From Streptococcus australis (GTDB lineage Bacteria > Bacillota > Bacilli > Lactobacillales > Streptococcaceae): 64,000 nucleotides of DNA. The notes below the pieces were generated by a model, which was not told where the DNA came from, made no database searches, and saw only the letters and a list, made by a program, of their open reading frames with translations. The position numbers and the translations under genes were made by a program. Positions 27,682 to 37,159 of the stretch are shown here, piece after piece. Where the stretch lies: NCBI RefSeq assembly GCF_003943615.1, contig NZ_RJPZ01000005.1, forward strand, positions 103,824 through 167,823, written 5' to 3'. Positions within the stretch are counted from its first letter, which is position 1. The number at the start of each line of letters is the position of its first letter.

Positions 27682-28737
27682 TTACTCTACTCCTTTCATT
27701 TGTTTTTTAGGCTTGATGTATTTTTCGATAATGTAATGAGCACTTACAAAGAAAATAATCGAAGCTGTCACAATATTGACAAGTTCTGGTGGAATGGTCG
27801 CTGTGGTCATACCTGGAGCACCTGTTTGCAAGGTTCCAAGCAAGAAGGCCGCAAAGACAATCCCAATAGGAGAATTGCTAGCAAGGAGGGCCACCGCCAT
27901 CCCATTAAATCCAATAGCCAAGGAACCAGGTTGAACATAAATGTTCTGGAAGGTACCAATCCCTTCTACTGCTCCACCGATCCCACAGAGAGCACCTGAA
28001 ATCACCATGGAAAGAATGATGATTCGTTTAGCAGACATCCCTGCATAATCGGAAGCATTCGGGTTAAGACCAACGGAACGGATTTCAAAACCAAGTGTTG
28101 TTTTCTTAATAATGAACCAAACTACTGCAACAGCAATCAAGGCGATAAAGATACCGATATTCATCCGTGACTTGGTTAATTCAGTCAGAAAGCCTAGACG
28201 ATAACTTGCATTTGCCCCTACTGTGATACTGGATTCAGAATCGACCATGAACTTTTTAGGGAAGTTCCGGATGATTTCATTTCCAGCAAACAGGACGATG
28301 TAGTTCATCATAATGGTAACAATGACTTCACTCGTTCCTAAAAATGCTCGCAAGATACCTGGAATCAAACCAACAAAACCTCCTGCAATTGCAGCCACAA
28401 GGACTGTTAAAGGAATCATTAAGATACGAGGGATATCTGGGAAAGATAAAGCGAACCATACTGCCGCAATCCACCCAGCCAAGGCCTGTCCTGGTAAGCC
28501 AACATTGAAAAAACCAGCCCGGCTAGCTACTGCAAATCCGAGAGCGATCAACACCAGTGGTCCCATGGCACGGAAAATTTCACCCACATTTTTAATAGAA
28601 CCAAAAGCTGTCTTGAAGAGTTCTTCATAACCCCAAAGGGCATCATAACCAAAGATCCACATGATGATGGCCCCGAGGATGATTCCTAGGATTACAGAAA
28701 TAAAAGGAATAGCAATTTGTCTTGTGTTTTTATTCAT
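27682..28737 (-). CDS. nupB: Nucleoside ABC transporter permease (NupB/YufP type)
   Basis: 351-residue permease paired with NupC. It has the RAGFFNVGLPGQALAGW and IRSVGLNPNASDYAGM family segments. The start is taken at the ATG at 28737 (begins MNKNTRQ) because AAGGAGG lies 6 bases before it; the open frame extends 8 codons further upstream without a better site. It overlaps the nupA stop by 8 bp. Confidence 0.88.
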   Translation of the reverse strand: MNKNTRQIAIPFISVILGIILGAIIMWIFGYDALWGYEELFKTAFGSIKNVGEIFRAMGPLVLIALGFAVASRAGFFNVGLPGQALAGWIAAVWFALSFPDIPRILMIPLTVLVAAIAGGFVGLIPGILRAFLGTSEVIVTIMMNYIVLFAGNEIIRNFPKKFMVDSESSITVGANASYRLGFLTELTKSRMNIGIFIALIAVAVVWFIIKKTTLGFEIRSVGLNPNASDYAGMSAKRIIILSMVISGALCGIGGAVEGIGTFQNIYVQPGSLAIGFNGMAVALLASNSPIGIVFAAFLLGTLQTGAPGMTTATIPPELVNIVTASIIFFVSAHYIIEKYIKPKKQMKGVE

Positions 28738-30262
28738 TTGAAGCCTCCTTGATTTCTCCACCAGCCATTAGAATACCAAGCTCTTGTTTGTTGGTCTCAG
28801 ATGGCTTCACAATACCTTGGATTTTTCCATCATGAATAACAGCAATCCGGTCTGATAGGTTTAGAATTTCATCTAATTCGAAGCTGACAACGAGGACGGC
28901 TTTTCCTTTATCACGTTCACTAATCAAACGTTTATGGATGTACTCAATCGCACCAACGTCCAATCCACGTGTCGGTTGGCTAACGATTAACAAATCTGGA
29001 TTCCGATCAACTTCACGAGCAATAATAGCCTTTTGTTGATTTCCTCCTGATAGGGCACTTGCTGGAACAATCTCGTTGGCTGCACGAACATCAAATTCTT
29101 CCATCAACTTGCGGGCATATGAATTAATTTGATTGTAATTCAAAACACCGTTTTTGCTAAGTGGTTCTTTGTAGTAAGTTTGAAGTGCGATGTTTTCAGA
29201 AAGCATCATTTCGAGAACAAGACCATCACGATGACGATCCTCAGGAACGTGGCTGACATTCATTTCAGTAATCTTACGTGGGGAAAGGCCAACAACTTCT
29301 TGTCCTTTAATTTTAATACTGCCTGATTTGACTTTGCGTAGTCCAGTAATAGCCTGAATCAATTCACTCTGACCATTACCATCAATCCCTGCAATCCCTA
29401 CAATTTCGCCTGCACGAACATCAAGAGATAGTTCTTTGACAGCAGGAACTCCACGGTTTTCATTTACGACTAAGTCAGAAATTTGAAGAACCACTTCTTT
29501 CGGTTGCGCTTCTTCCTTTTCTGTTACGAAAGAAACCGAGCGCCCAACCATCATCTCTGCCAAATCTTTATTGGTAGCACCTTCGATGCTAACGGTTTGA
29601 ATGGATTTCCCACGACGAATAACTGTGACACGGTCCGCAACCGCACGAATTTCGTCCAGTTTGTGGGTGATGAGGATGATAGATTTCCCTTCTTTAACAA
29701 GGGCTTTCATGATATCCATCAACTCCAAAATTTCAGCAGGAGTTAGCACCGCTGTGGGCTCGTCGAAAATCAGAATATCAGCTCCGCGATAGAGTGTCTT
29801 CAAGATTTCTACACGTTGTTGAGCACCAACAGAAATATCTTCAACTTTTGCTGTAGGATCCACAGCCAAGCCGTAGCGTTCTGACAACTCAAGGATATCT
29901 GCATTAGCCTTTTTCAAATCTAATACACCTTTATTCGTTACTTCGCTACCAAGAATGATATTTTCTGCAACAGTGAAAGCTTCTACCAACATGAAGTGCT
30001 GGTGGACCATCCCGATCCCTAGAGAAGCAGCTTTTGAAGGAGAATCTAGTTTTTCAGACTTTCCATTGACCACAATTTCTCCGCTCGTTGGTTCCAAAAG
30101 ACCAGCTAACATATTCATCAGGGTTGATTTCCCAGCTCCATTTTCACCAAGAAGTGCATGAATTTCACCTTTACGCAATTCGAGGTTGATTTTGTCGTTT
30201 GCGACAAATTCACCAAAAATTTTGGTAATTTCACGCATCTCAATGACGTTTTCGTGTGCCAT
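28730..30262 (-). CDS. nupA: Nucleoside ABC transporter ATPase (NupA/YufO type)
   Basis: 510-residue double ATPase. The first half has Walker A ALLGENGAGKSTLMN, a degenerate signature (DISVGAQQRVEILK) and ILIFDEPTAVLTP. The second half has a modified Walker A (GIAGIDGNGQSELIQ) and the signature ALSGGNQQKAIIAREV. This asymmetry is typical of sugar and nucleoside CUT2/BmpA transporters. It is separated from bmpA by a terminator-like hairpin and a second stem, so expression is probably lower than that of the binding protein. Confidence 0.92.
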   Translation of the reverse strand: MAHENVIEMREITKIFGEFVANDKINLELRKGEIHALLGENGAGKSTLMNMLAGLLEPTSGEIVVNGKSEKLDSPSKAASLGIGMVHQHFMLVEAFTVAENIILGSEVTNKGVLDLKKANADILELSERYGLAVDPTAKVEDISVGAQQRVEILKTLYRGADILIFDEPTAVLTPAEILELMDIMKALVKEGKSIILITHKLDEIRAVADRVTVIRRGKSIQTVSIEGATNKDLAEMMVGRSVSFVTEKEEAQPKEVVLQISDLVVNENRGVPAVKELSLDVRAGEIVGIAGIDGNGQSELIQAITGLRKVKSGSIKIKGQEVVGLSPRKITEMNVSHVPEDRHRDGLVLEMMLSENIALQTYYKEPLSKNGVLNYNQINSYARKLMEEFDVRAANEIVPASALSGGNQQKAIIAREVDRNPDLLIVSQPTRGLDVGAIEYIHKRLISERDKGKAVLVVSFELDEILNLSDRIAVIHDGKIQGIVKPSETNKQELGILMAGGEIKEASNE

Positions 30263-30300
30263 TCGAATATTCCTTTCTAGAAAACTATATTTTATTTCAG

Positions 30301-30331
30301 TAGGACCTGCTAAACAAGTTAGTAGGTTCTA
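30301..30331 (-). repeat. Inverted repeat between bmpA and nupA
   Basis: 13-base arms (30301-30313 and 30319-30331) pair at 12 of 13 positions around a 5-base loop (two of the 12 are adjacent to wobbles). There is no T tract, so it is not a standard terminator. It lies 39 bases before nupA and could affect mRNA processing or stability. Confidence 0.5.
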
Positions 30332-30361
30332 TTGAGACAAAATGTCCCAACACCTCAAAAA

Positions 30362-30388
30362 AAGCGACCCAAGAAGGATGGATCGCTT
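30362..30388 (-). terminator. Terminator-like hairpin after bmpA
   Basis: AAGCGATCC / GGGTCGCTT with one mismatch, followed on the minus strand by seven Ts and located 12 bp past the bmpA stop. As nupABC follow without an obvious promoter, it probably acts as a partial terminator. Confidence 0.65.
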
Positions 30389-30399
30389 CCGGAAGGTTC

Positions 30400-31455
30400 T
30401 TATTTCTCAGGTGCTTTTACGCTACCATCAATAATTTGTTTTTTAGCATCTTCTACAGCTTTTTTGGCATCTTTAGAAAGATTAGTAGTTGTCAAATCAA
30501 CACCACCATCTTTCAAACCAAATGTAATCACTTTTCCACCTGGGAATTTGCCATCAGCAGTTTGAGTTGCGATTTCTTGAACAGTTTTACCAACTTGTTT
30601 CAAAGTAGAAGCCAATACGAAGTTAGATTCTTTACCATCTTTTGAAGTGTATTTACCTTCGTCAACTTGGTCACGGTCTACACCAATAACCCAAACTTTT
30701 TCGTCATCATTTTTCTTTTCATTCAAGTCTTTTGCTTCCTTGAAGACACCAGCTCCTGTACCACCAGCAGCTTGGTAAATGACGTCAGCTCCTGCAGCAT
30801 ATTGGGTCGCTGCAATAGTTCTACCTTTTTCAGGGTTGTTGAAGTCTTCAGCATATTGTACATCTACTGAAATGTCTTTGTTTACAGACTTCACGCCTGC
30901 TTCAAATCCTTTTTCAAAACGAGTGATAACTTCACCACGTGCTCCACCGATGAAACCAACTTTGTTTGTCTTCGTAGTTTTGGCAGCAGCAACCCCTGCA
31001 AGATAAGCAGCTTCATTATCCGCAAAAACAGCAGATGCTACGTTCTTCTTATCACCAACAACAGAGTCAATGATAACGTAGTTGATGTCAGCATTTTCAT
31101 CTGCCGCAGCTGTTACAGCTGGAGCAAGTTTGTAACCAACACCGTAGACTAATTTGTAGCCGTTTGTAGCAGCTTGGCTGAAGTTATTTGCAAAATCTGC
31201 TTCACTTGTAGATTGGAAATAAGTAAATCCGTTATCTTTAGAAAGACCGTTTTCTTTCCCCCAAGCTTGTAGACCTTCCCATGCAGATTGGTTAAATGAT
31301 TTATCATCAACACCACCTGTGTCAGTAACGATAGCAGCTTTTAAATCAGTTTTTGCATCTGAAGAATCTTTGCGTGACGCACGATTTCCACATGCAGCAA
31401 GTCCGATTGCAGCGACAGTTACTAGACCTAGGCCTAACCATTGTTTCTTGTTCAT
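30400..31455 (-). CDS. bmpA: BmpA/PnrA-type nucleoside-binding lipoprotein
   Basis: 351-residue binding protein with a lipoprotein signal (GLVTVAAIGLAAC, lipobox Cys about residue 22). The Bmp family (PF02608) marks are VTDTGGVDDKSFNQSAWEGL and GFIGGARGEVITRFEKGFEAG. The pneumococcal homologue PnrA binds purine nucleosides. It feeds NupABC. AGGAGG precedes the ATG. It lies after cdd in the salvage operon. Confidence 0.92.
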   Translation of the reverse strand: MNKKQWLGLGLVTVAAIGLAACGNRASRKDSSDAKTDLKAAIVTDTGGVDDKSFNQSAWEGLQAWGKENGLSKDNGFTYFQSTSEADFANNFSQAATNGYKLVYGVGYKLAPAVTAAADENADINYVIIDSVVGDKKNVASAVFADNEAAYLAGVAAAKTTKTNKVGFIGGARGEVITRFEKGFEAGVKSVNKDISVDVQYAEDFNNPEKGRTIAATQYAAGADVIYQAAGGTGAGVFKEAKDLNEKKNDDEKVWVIGVDRDQVDEGKYTSKDGKESNFVLASTLKQVGKTVQEIATQTADGKFPGGKVITFGLKDGGVDLTTTNLSKDAKKAVEDAKKQIIDGSVKAPEK

Positions 31456-31533
31456 TTCTGAACCTCCTAAATAAGATATGCAACTAAGTTGCGGATTAAT
31501 AAAAGGGTCAATAGACCGCCTTTACAGAAGTTA

Positions 31534-31923
31534 CTAAGTAAGGTCTGTAAAGGAATATGGAAGCAATTCCTTGACCGTCATCACGACCGTCGATTTATCT
31601 TTGGCTACTAGAGTAACCGGTAAGTCTGGCTCGAAAAATTCAGCCATCACCTGGCGACAAGCACCACAGGGTGAAACTGGTTTTTCAGTCTGACCATAAA
31701 TAATTAATTCCTTAAATGAACGCTCTCCTTCTGAAACAGCCTTAAAGATAGCTGTTCGCTCACCACAATTGGTCAAGCCGAAGCTAGCATTTTCAACATT
31801 GACGCCTGTATAAAGCTTTCCATCATCTGTCACAAGGACAGCACCGATTGGAAAATGTGAATAAGGTACATAAGCATTCTCACTTGTTTTTACAGCCAGG
31901 TCAATCAACTCAGTAGTCGCCAT
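31534..31923 (-). CDS. cdd: Cdd, cytidine deaminase
   Basis: 129-residue zinc enzyme that deaminates cytidine and deoxycytidine to uridine forms. The zinc and catalytic motifs are NCGERTAI (Cys in the position of His, as in Gram-positive CDAs) and [10 protein letters not shown]. The substrate-binding VENASFG is also visible. The start lies 14 bp inside deoC. The length is typical of the small tetrameric type. Confidence 0.95.
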   Translation of the reverse strand: MATTELIDLAVKTSENAYVPYSHFPIGAVLVTDDGKLYTGVNVENASFGLTNCGERTAIFKAVSEGERSFKELIIYGQTEKPVSPCGACRQVMAEFFEPDLPVTLVAKDKSTVVMTVKELLPYSFTDLT

Positions 31924-32572
31924 GGGCTACTTCTCCCTTCATAATGGCTACTCCAGAGGAAGTACCAATTCGGTTAGCACCCGCTTGGATCATGGCTTGA
32001 GCATCCTCATAGCTACGAGTCCCACCAGATGCTTTCACTCCCATATCAGGACCAACAACCTGACGCATGAGAGCCACATCCTCAACAGTTGCCCCACCAG
32101 TAGAAAATCCAGTTGAAGTTTTGACAAAGTCTGCTCCTGCCAATTTAGCAATCTGGCAAGCTACAATTTTTTCAGTTTCAGTCAATAAGCAGGTTTCGAT
32201 GATCACTTTTACCAAGTGATCACCACTTGCATCCACAACAGCCTGAATATCCTCTTCTACTAAAGTAAGATTTTTTGATTTCAAGGCACCGATATTGATG
32301 ACCATATCGATCTCATCGGCTCCATTTTGAATGGCATTTTGAGTTTCAAATGCTTTAACAGCAGGTGTGTTCGCGCCAAGAGGAAAACCAATCACTGTAC
32401 ACACTTTTACATCTGAATCCCGAAGTCCTTCAGCAGCGAAGTTGACCCAGGTCGGTTGCACACAAACACTCGCAAAATCATATTCTTTAGCTTCTTCGAT
32501 CAAAGCCTCGATTTGTTCTTGTTGTGCATCAGGTTTTAATAGTGTGTGGTCTATGTATTTGTTTAATTTCAT
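31910..32572 (-). CDS. deoC: DeoC, deoxyribose-phosphate aldolase
   Basis: 220-residue class I aldolase that splits 2-deoxyribose-5-phosphate into glyceraldehyde-3-phosphate and acetaldehyde. The Schiff-base Lys is in [22 protein letters not shown] gives the second Lys. The start is placed at the ATG at 32572 ([14 protein letters not shown]), with GGGGAG 8 bases upstream. The open frame continues 13 codons further but lacks a ribosome site. It starts 22 bp after pdp. Confidence 0.94.
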   Translation of the reverse strand: MKLNKYIDHTLLKPDAQQEQIEALIEEAKEYDFASVCVQPTWVNFAAEGLRDSDVKVCTVIGFPLGANTPAVKAFETQNAIQNGADEIDMVINIGALKSKNLTLVEEDIQAVVDASGDHLVKVIIETCLLTETEKIVACQIAKLAGADFVKTSTGFSTGGATVEDVALMRQVVGPDMGVKASGGTRSYEDAQAMIQAGANRIGTSSGVAIMKGEVAHGDY

Positions 32573-32594
32573 TAGTGAATCTCCCCTAAACGAA

Positions 32595-33872
32595 TTACGA
32601 AACGATTTCAATAATCTCTGAAACGCTTACAACCTTGTCTAGTATTTTAACATTTTTTTGGAATTCTGCAATGTTTTTTTGACAAATTTCTAGGTTTGTA
32701 TAAATAGTTGCAACAAGATCCCCTTTTTGAACAGGATCCCCGACTTTCTTAGCAAAAACAATCCCTGACTCATAGTCTAAAACATCTGATTTAACCGCTC
32801 TTCCAGCCCCCAGACGCATTGCGAAGAGTCCGTGTTCCATAGCAGGCAATGCTGCAATATAGCCATCCGCTTCTGCATAGACAGGTACTTGTTCTTTTAC
32901 CTGAGCTGGACGGTAGAGATCTTCCAAATCTCCACCTTGAGTAAGGACCATTTCCTCAAACTTCTTCAGAGCTTTGCCAGCTGTCAAATGTTGTTTGATT
33001 TCTTCCAAGCTAGCCGTCACCCCACCAAGCTCCAACATAATTTGAGCCAATTCGCAAATGAAGTGGGTCACGTCTTCTCTACCTTTGCCTTGAAGAATAT
33101 CTAAGGCTTCAAGAATTTCCAAACGGTTCCCAATGCTGGTTCCCAAAGGCTGGCTCATATCCGTCAAGACAGCAATAGTCTTGCGACCGACAGCATTTCC
33201 AAGATCCACCATGGTGCGGGCCAGTTCACGCGCTTCTTCGATGGTCTTCATAAAGGCCCCTTCTCCAACAGTCACATCCAGAAGAATGGCATCTGCTCCA
33301 GCAGCAATCTTCTTACTCATGACGGAACTCGCAATTAAGGGAATCGTGTCAACTGTTGCTGTCACATCCCGAAGCGCATAGAGAAGCTTATCCGCTAAGA
33401 CCAATTGGTCAGACTGTCCGATAACAGAAAGTCCAATATCTTGTACTTGCTTGATAAACTCTTCTTGAGTCCGCTCGATTTGGAATCCTTTAATGGACTC
33501 TAGCTTATCAATGGTCCCCCCTGTATGTCCAAGGCCACGACCACTCATCTTAGCTACTGGGACACCAAAGCTCGCCACTAGAGGGGCCAGTACAATCGTT
33601 ACTTTATCCCCTACACCACCTGTCGAGTGTTTGTCCACCTTGATGCCTTTAATAGCAGAGAGGTCGAATTGCTCCCCTGTTTCCACCATCTTCATGGTCA
33701 AATCGGAGATTTCTCGCGTCGTCATCCCTTTGAAGTAAACCGCCATGGCAAAGGCAGCCATTTGATAGTCCGGTACTGTTCTAGTCACATAGCCTTCAAT
33801 CAGCCAGTGAATTTCTTCTTTAGTCAATTCAATGCCATCACGTTTTTTCTGAATGATATCTACAGCTCTCAT
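32595..33872 (-). CDS. pdp: Pdp, pyrimidine-nucleoside phosphorylase
   Basis: 425-residue enzyme of nucleoside phosphorylase family II that splits thymidine, deoxyuridine or uridine with phosphate. The phosphate- and substrate-binding [12 protein letters not shown] and [17 protein letters not shown] are present, as is the C-terminal domain ([12 protein letters not shown]). It overlaps the methyltransferase gene by 4 bp (ATGA). It supplies deoxyribose-1-phosphate for the deoC step. Confidence 0.94.
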   Translation of the reverse strand: MRAVDIIQKKRDGIELTKEEIHWLIEGYVTRTVPDYQMAAFAMAVYFKGMTTREISDLTMKMVETGEQFDLSAIKGIKVDKHSTGGVGDKVTIVLAPLVASFGVPVAKMSGRGLGHTGGTIDKLESIKGFQIERTQEEFIKQVQDIGLSVIGQSDQLVLADKLLYALRDVTATVDTIPLIASSVMSKKIAAGADAILLDVTVGEGAFMKTIEEARELARTMVDLGNAVGRKTIAVLTDMSQPLGTSIGNRLEILEALDILQGKGREDVTHFICELAQIMLELGGVTASLEEIKQHLTAGKALKKFEEMVLTQGGDLEDLYRPAQVKEQVPVYAEADGYIAALPAMEHGLFAMRLGAGRAVKSDVLDYESGIVFAKKVGDPVQKGDLVATIYTNLEICQKNIAEFQKNVKILDKVVSVSEIIEIVS

Positions 33873-34462
33873 GTGACTTTCTCACTCCTTAAAATATAAT
33901 AACCCTTGTCTTTTTTAAGAATTTCACAGTTTCCAAAGACTTCTTCCATCTTTGCCTTCGCACTTGGAGCACCCTGTTTTTTCTGAATGACAATGGTTAA
34001 ATCGCCACCAGGTTTCAAATGATCAAAGCTTCCAGAAAGTACTTCATGAACGACCTTTTTCCCGGCTCGAATCGGAGGGTTACTGATAATATGGTCAAAA
34101 CATCCCTCAACCTGATCATAGACATTGGATTGGAAGATAGTAGCTTGAACTTGATTGAAAGCCGCATTTTTCTGAGCCAGATCAAGGGCACGTGTATTGA
34201 CGTCTACCATAGTTGCATGAACCCCTTGCGCCTTGGCCAAAGAGAGACCAAGTGGACCATAGCCGCAACCAATGTCCAAAACCGTCTCTCCTGGCTGAAA
34301 AGACAGACAAGACAAGAGGACTTGGCTTCCAAAGTCGATCATTTTCTTACTAAAAACACCGGCATCCGTCAAAAATTTCATCCGCTCTCCTAGAAGGACC
34401 ACATGTAACTCATGGATATCATGTTGAGCATCTGGATGTTCATCATAGTACATTTTACTCAT
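33869..34462 (-). CDS. RsmC-like rRNA methyltransferase
   Basis: 197-residue class I methyltransferase. The SAM motif is VLDIGCGYGPLGLSLAK and the catalytic motif is HIISNPPIRAGKK, typical of RsmC-type enzymes that make m2G1207 in 16S rRNA. It lacks the N-terminal duplicated domain of the E. coli protein, as usual in Firmicutes. It is the first gene of the nucleoside operon. No ribosome site lies before the ATG, while an extended -10 ends 6 bases upstream, so the mRNA may be leaderless. Confidence 0.88.
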   Translation of the reverse strand: MSKMYYDEHPDAQHDIHELHVVLLGERMKFLTDAGVFSKKMIDFGSQVLLSCLSFQPGETVLDIGCGYGPLGLSLAKAQGVHATMVDVNTRALDLAQKNAAFNQVQATIFQSNVYDQVEGCFDHIISNPPIRAGKKVVHEVLSGSFDHLKPGGDLTIVIQKKQGAPSAKAKMEEVFGNCEILKKDKGYYILRSEKVT

Positions 34463-34468
34463 ATTAGC

Positions 34469-34477
34469 ATTATAGCA
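34469..34477 (-). promoter_or_regulatory. Extended -10 promoter of the RsmC-like gene
   Basis: TGC-TATAAT on the minus strand. The expected transcription start, 7 bases downstream, coincides with the A of the ATG at 34462. Confidence 0.65.
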
Positions 34478-34501
34478 TAATTTAACCTATTTTTAAATCG
34501 T

Positions 34502-34530
34502 TTACAGAAAACAACAAAACTGTTATACTA
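34502..34530 (+). promoter_or_regulatory. Promoter of coaA
   Basis: TTTACA (34502-34507), a 17-base spacer ending TGT, and TATACT (34525-34530), an extended -10. It is arranged back to back with the methyltransferase promoter. Confidence 0.8.
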
Positions 34531-34557
34531 AAGGTCACTATGGAGGAAAGGCTTGCA

Positions 34558-35478
34558 ATGGATAAAGAATTTCTACACTTCGAAAAAATCAATCGACAAA
34601 CTTGGCAAAATCTCCACCGAAAATCAACTCCTCCTCTATCTGAAGAGGAATTGAATTCCATCAAGAGTTTTAATGACCTCATTAGTTTACAAGATGTAAC
34701 AGACATTTATTTACCCCTGACACACTTAATTCAAATTTACAAAAAAGCAAAAGAAGACTTAGCCTTCTCTAAAGGCATCTTCCTCCAACAGGAAAGCAAA
34801 AAACAGCCTTTTATGATTGGCATTTCAGGGTCTGTGGCTGTCGGCAAATCAACGACTAGCCGCCTCCTTCAAATCCTTCTTTCTCGAACCTTTTCCAGTT
34901 CTACAGTGGAGCTAGTGACGACAGATGGCTTCTTATATCCCAATGCTACCTTGATTGAACAAGACATTCTCAATCGCAAGGGCTTCCCTGAAAGTTATGA
35001 TATGGAACTTCTCTTGGATTTCCTGAATCAGCTAAAAAATGGTCAGAGTTACCAGATTCCCGTTTATTCTCACGAGATTTATGATATCGTCCCTGACCAG
35101 AAGCAAACCATCCAAGCTGCAGACTTCATTATTGTTGAAGGGATCAACGTTTTTCAGAATCCTCAAAATGATCGCCTCTATATGACGGACTTCTTTGACT
35201 TCTCCATCTATGTGGATGCTGAGGTTGCCAACATTGAGTCCTGGTATATTGACCGCTTTAAAAAATTGTTGGACCGTGCGAAGGATGATCCAAGCAACTA
35301 CTACCATCGCTTTACCAAGCAACCAGAAGCTGAAGTCCTAGCCTTCGCTCATCAGGTTTGGGAGTCGATCAACCTCTTAAATCTAAAAGACTATATCGAG
35401 CCCACTCGGAACCGTGCTGAACTGATTCTGCACAAATCTGCCAACCATGAAATCGACGAAATCTATCTCAAGCGATAA
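34558..35478 (+). CDS. coaA: CoaA, pantothenate kinase
   Basis: 306-residue type I pantothenate kinase, the first and controlling step of coenzyme A synthesis. The P-loop is [18 protein letters not shown], and [20 protein letters not shown] and VVEGINVFQ match the family. The start is the ATG at 34558 ([10 protein letters not shown]), preceded by GGAGGAAAGG, not the ATG at 34540, which overlaps that site. The length equals that of other streptococcal CoaA proteins. Confidence 0.95.
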   Translation: MDKEFLHFEKINRQTWQNLHRKSTPPLSEEELNSIKSFNDLISLQDVTDIYLPLTHLIQIYKKAKEDLAFSKGIFLQQESKKQPFMIGISGSVAVGKSTTSRLLQILLSRTFSSSTVELVTTDGFLYPNATLIEQDILNRKGFPESYDMELLLDFLNQLKNGQSYQIPVYSHEIYDIVPDQKQTIQAADFIIVEGINVFQNPQNDRLYMTDFFDFSIYVDAEVANIESWYIDRFKKLLDRAKDDPSNYYHRFTKQPEAEVLAFAHQVWESINLLNLKDYIEPTRNRAELILHKSANHEIDEIYLKR

Positions 35479-35599
35479 GAGTTTTAGTACAAAACGAACT
35501 CTAAGAGATAGCGTTTCGAAGAAAAATTAGTTTGGGCTTGTCAAAAGAAAAGTTTTCAGATATAATAAGAGAGTTAGAATATCATTGGAGGTGAAAAAA

Positions 35600-35833
35600 T
35601 TGGCAAACATTAAATCAGCTATCAAACGCGCTGAATTGAACGTTAAACACAACGAAAAAAACTCAGCTCAAAAATCAGCTATGCGTACTGCAATCAAAGC
35701 TTTTGAAGCAAACCCATCTGAAGAACTTTACCGCGCTGCTAGCTCAGCTATCGATAAAGCAGAAACTAAAGGTTTGATCCACAAAAACAAAGCTAGCCGT
35801 GATAAAGCACGTCTTGCAGCGAAACTTGGTTAA
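35600..35833 (+). CDS. rpsT: RpsT, ribosomal protein S20 (TTG start)
   Basis: 77-residue basic 30S protein: [14 protein letters not shown] at the N terminus, Lys/Arg-rich helices, and [17 protein letters not shown] at the end. The start is TTG at 35600, 7 bases after a strong GGAGGTG; an in-frame upstream TTG at 35585 would include the ribosome site. A UUG start is also used by E. coli rpsT, where it limits translation. It has its own terminator. Confidence 0.95.
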   Translation: MANIKSAIKRAELNVKHNEKNSAQKSAMRTAIKAFEANPSEELYRAASSAIDKAETKGLIHKNKASRDKARLAAKLG

Positions 35834-35854
35834 TCAAGAATTGCATACAAAATG

Positions 35855-35875
35855 AGCTCTCCGGAGCTTTTTTTG
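35855..35875 (+). terminator. Terminator after rpsT
   Basis: AGCTC-TCCG-GAGCT hairpin followed by TTTTTTTG, 21 bp past the stop. Confidence 0.85.
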
Positions 35876-35898
35876 TTGCTTCCATATGAGGAGATACG

Positions 35899-36429
35899 AT
35901 GAAAATTACGATTATCGGCTATTCTGGATCAGGAAAATCTACTCTTGCAAAGACCCTTGCTGATCACTATCAACTTTCACTGCTTCACCTAGACCGTCTG
36001 CAATTCCTTCCGAATTGGCAGGACAATGACCCTGACAAGATGGAGCAAGAAGTCCTTACTTTTTTAGATACCAAAGAAAACTGGGTCATTGATGGCAACT
36101 ATGCTTGGTGCCAATACGAGCGCAGATTGGAAGAGTCCGACTGGATTATTTTCCTAAATTTCTCCCGTTGGAACTGCCTTTATCGAGCTTGGAAGCGGGC
36201 CCGTCACTTCCGAGGTCAAGTTAGAGACAGCATGGCAACTGGTTGCATTGAAAAATTAGACTGGGAATTCATCCGCTGGGTTCTTTGGGATGGTCGCCAA
36301 GCCAGACAGGTCACACGCTATCAGACTGTCGGCCAAACCTATTCAGACAAATTCATCGCTCTCAAAAACCAAAAAGAACTAGACCGTTTCCTAAATAAAG
36401 TCAAAAATGACCTACTAGAGTCGAAATAA
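35899..36429 (+). CDS. FlaR-like P-loop kinase
   Basis: 176-residue protein of the adenylate-kinase-like family annotated in lactic acid bacteria as topology modulation protein FlaR. The P-loop is IIGYSGSGKSTLAKTLA, WVIDGNYAW lies in the NMP-binding region, and the middle is Trp/Arg-rich (WNCLYRAWKRARHFRG). A nucleotide-kinase fold is clear; the substrate is unknown and the topology name rests on old indirect data. GAGGAG precedes the ATG. Confidence 0.75.
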   Translation: MKITIIGYSGSGKSTLAKTLADHYQLSLLHLDRLQFLPNWQDNDPDKMEQEVLTFLDTKENWVIDGNYAWCQYERRLEESDWIIFLNFSRWNCLYRAWKRARHFRGQVRDSMATGCIEKLDWEFIRWVLWDGRQARQVTRYQTVGQTYSDKFIALKNQKELDRFLNKVKNDLLESK

Positions 36430-36458
36430 TCACTCGATCTAGTAGATCATTTTTTATT
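36408..36458 (+). terminator. Terminator overlapping the end of the FlaR-like gene
   Basis: Imperfect stem pairing TGACCTACTAGA (36408-36419) with TCTAGTAGATCA, followed by TTTTTTATTTT. It also faces the convergent tetR gene. Confidence 0.6.
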
Positions 36459-37032
36459 TTCTTTTCTTTTGAGGAAACAAGGGAAGACCCAAGGAGGCCA
36501 TCTTCTCCGCCGGTACCTTCATGCCATCCTTAATCCATTTAGCTAAGACAGAGACAATGGCTGAGCTGAGGAAGGAATTTAAATAACTAGCTGGTTCTTG
36601 TGAGGATTTCTGAGTTTTACTTCTCTTTTCCAGAAATTCATAAACAGCCTTGGTGAGTAGTTTTTCAAAATTATAATCGACGGCCAAGCTGATAATGCGG
36701 GCTTCCTTTTTGGCCTCTTTAAAGAGATAAACCCAAATCTGGTACAAATCGGTCTTAAAATTATAGCCTTCCAAAGACTTGGTAATCTTCGAAACAGTTG
36801 ATTGGAAGATGGATTCGAGCAATTCTTCTTTTGACTCATAATTTCGGTAAAAAGCTGCACGAGAAACGCCTGCTCTCTCCACCAATTCTGAAATGGTAAT
36901 CTTTTTCAAGTCCTTTTTATCCAACAACTGAAGCAAGGAAATCTCCAAGGATTCCCGTGTGATGGCATTGCTTTCTTGGTTAGACCGTTTCAAATTTTCT
37001 AAGGATTTTTCGGATATCTTTCTTTCTGCCAT
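36454..37032 (-). CDS. TetR-family regulator
   Basis: 192 residues. The N-terminal helix-turn-helix is at about residues 25-70 (ITISELVERAGVSRAAFYRNYESKEELLESIF), here cut to its core VERAGVSRAAFYRNYES. The C-terminal ligand domain is DhaS-like, helical and without recognisable specificity. It is divergent from the degV gene, 88 bp apart, which makes that gene a possible target. No clear palindromic operator was found by eye. Confidence 0.8.
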   Translation of the reverse strand: MAERKISEKSLENLKRSNQESNAITRESLEISLLQLLDKKDLKKITISELVERAGVSRAAFYRNYESKEELLESIFQSTVSKITKSLEGYNFKTDLYQIWVYLFKEAKKEARIISLAVDYNFEKLLTKAVYEFLEKRSKTQKSSQEPASYLNSFLSSAIVSVLAKWIKDGMKVPAEKMASLGLPLFPQKKRK

Positions 37033-37094
37033 AACACTTACTTTCTATCTGTATCATCTGAATGTATCTGCTTTCAGAGAATGCAACTTCATGA

Positions 37095-37100
37095 TATAAT
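37095..37100 (+). promoter_or_regulatory. Extended -10 of the degV gene
   Basis: TGA-TATAAT in the tetR/degV intergenic gap, 60 bases before the degV ATG. Confidence 0.55.
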
Positions 37101-37159
37101 TGTAAGAAAAGACTAACCACTTGTCAATGAACAATTATTTACATTTTGAGGTAATAAAA

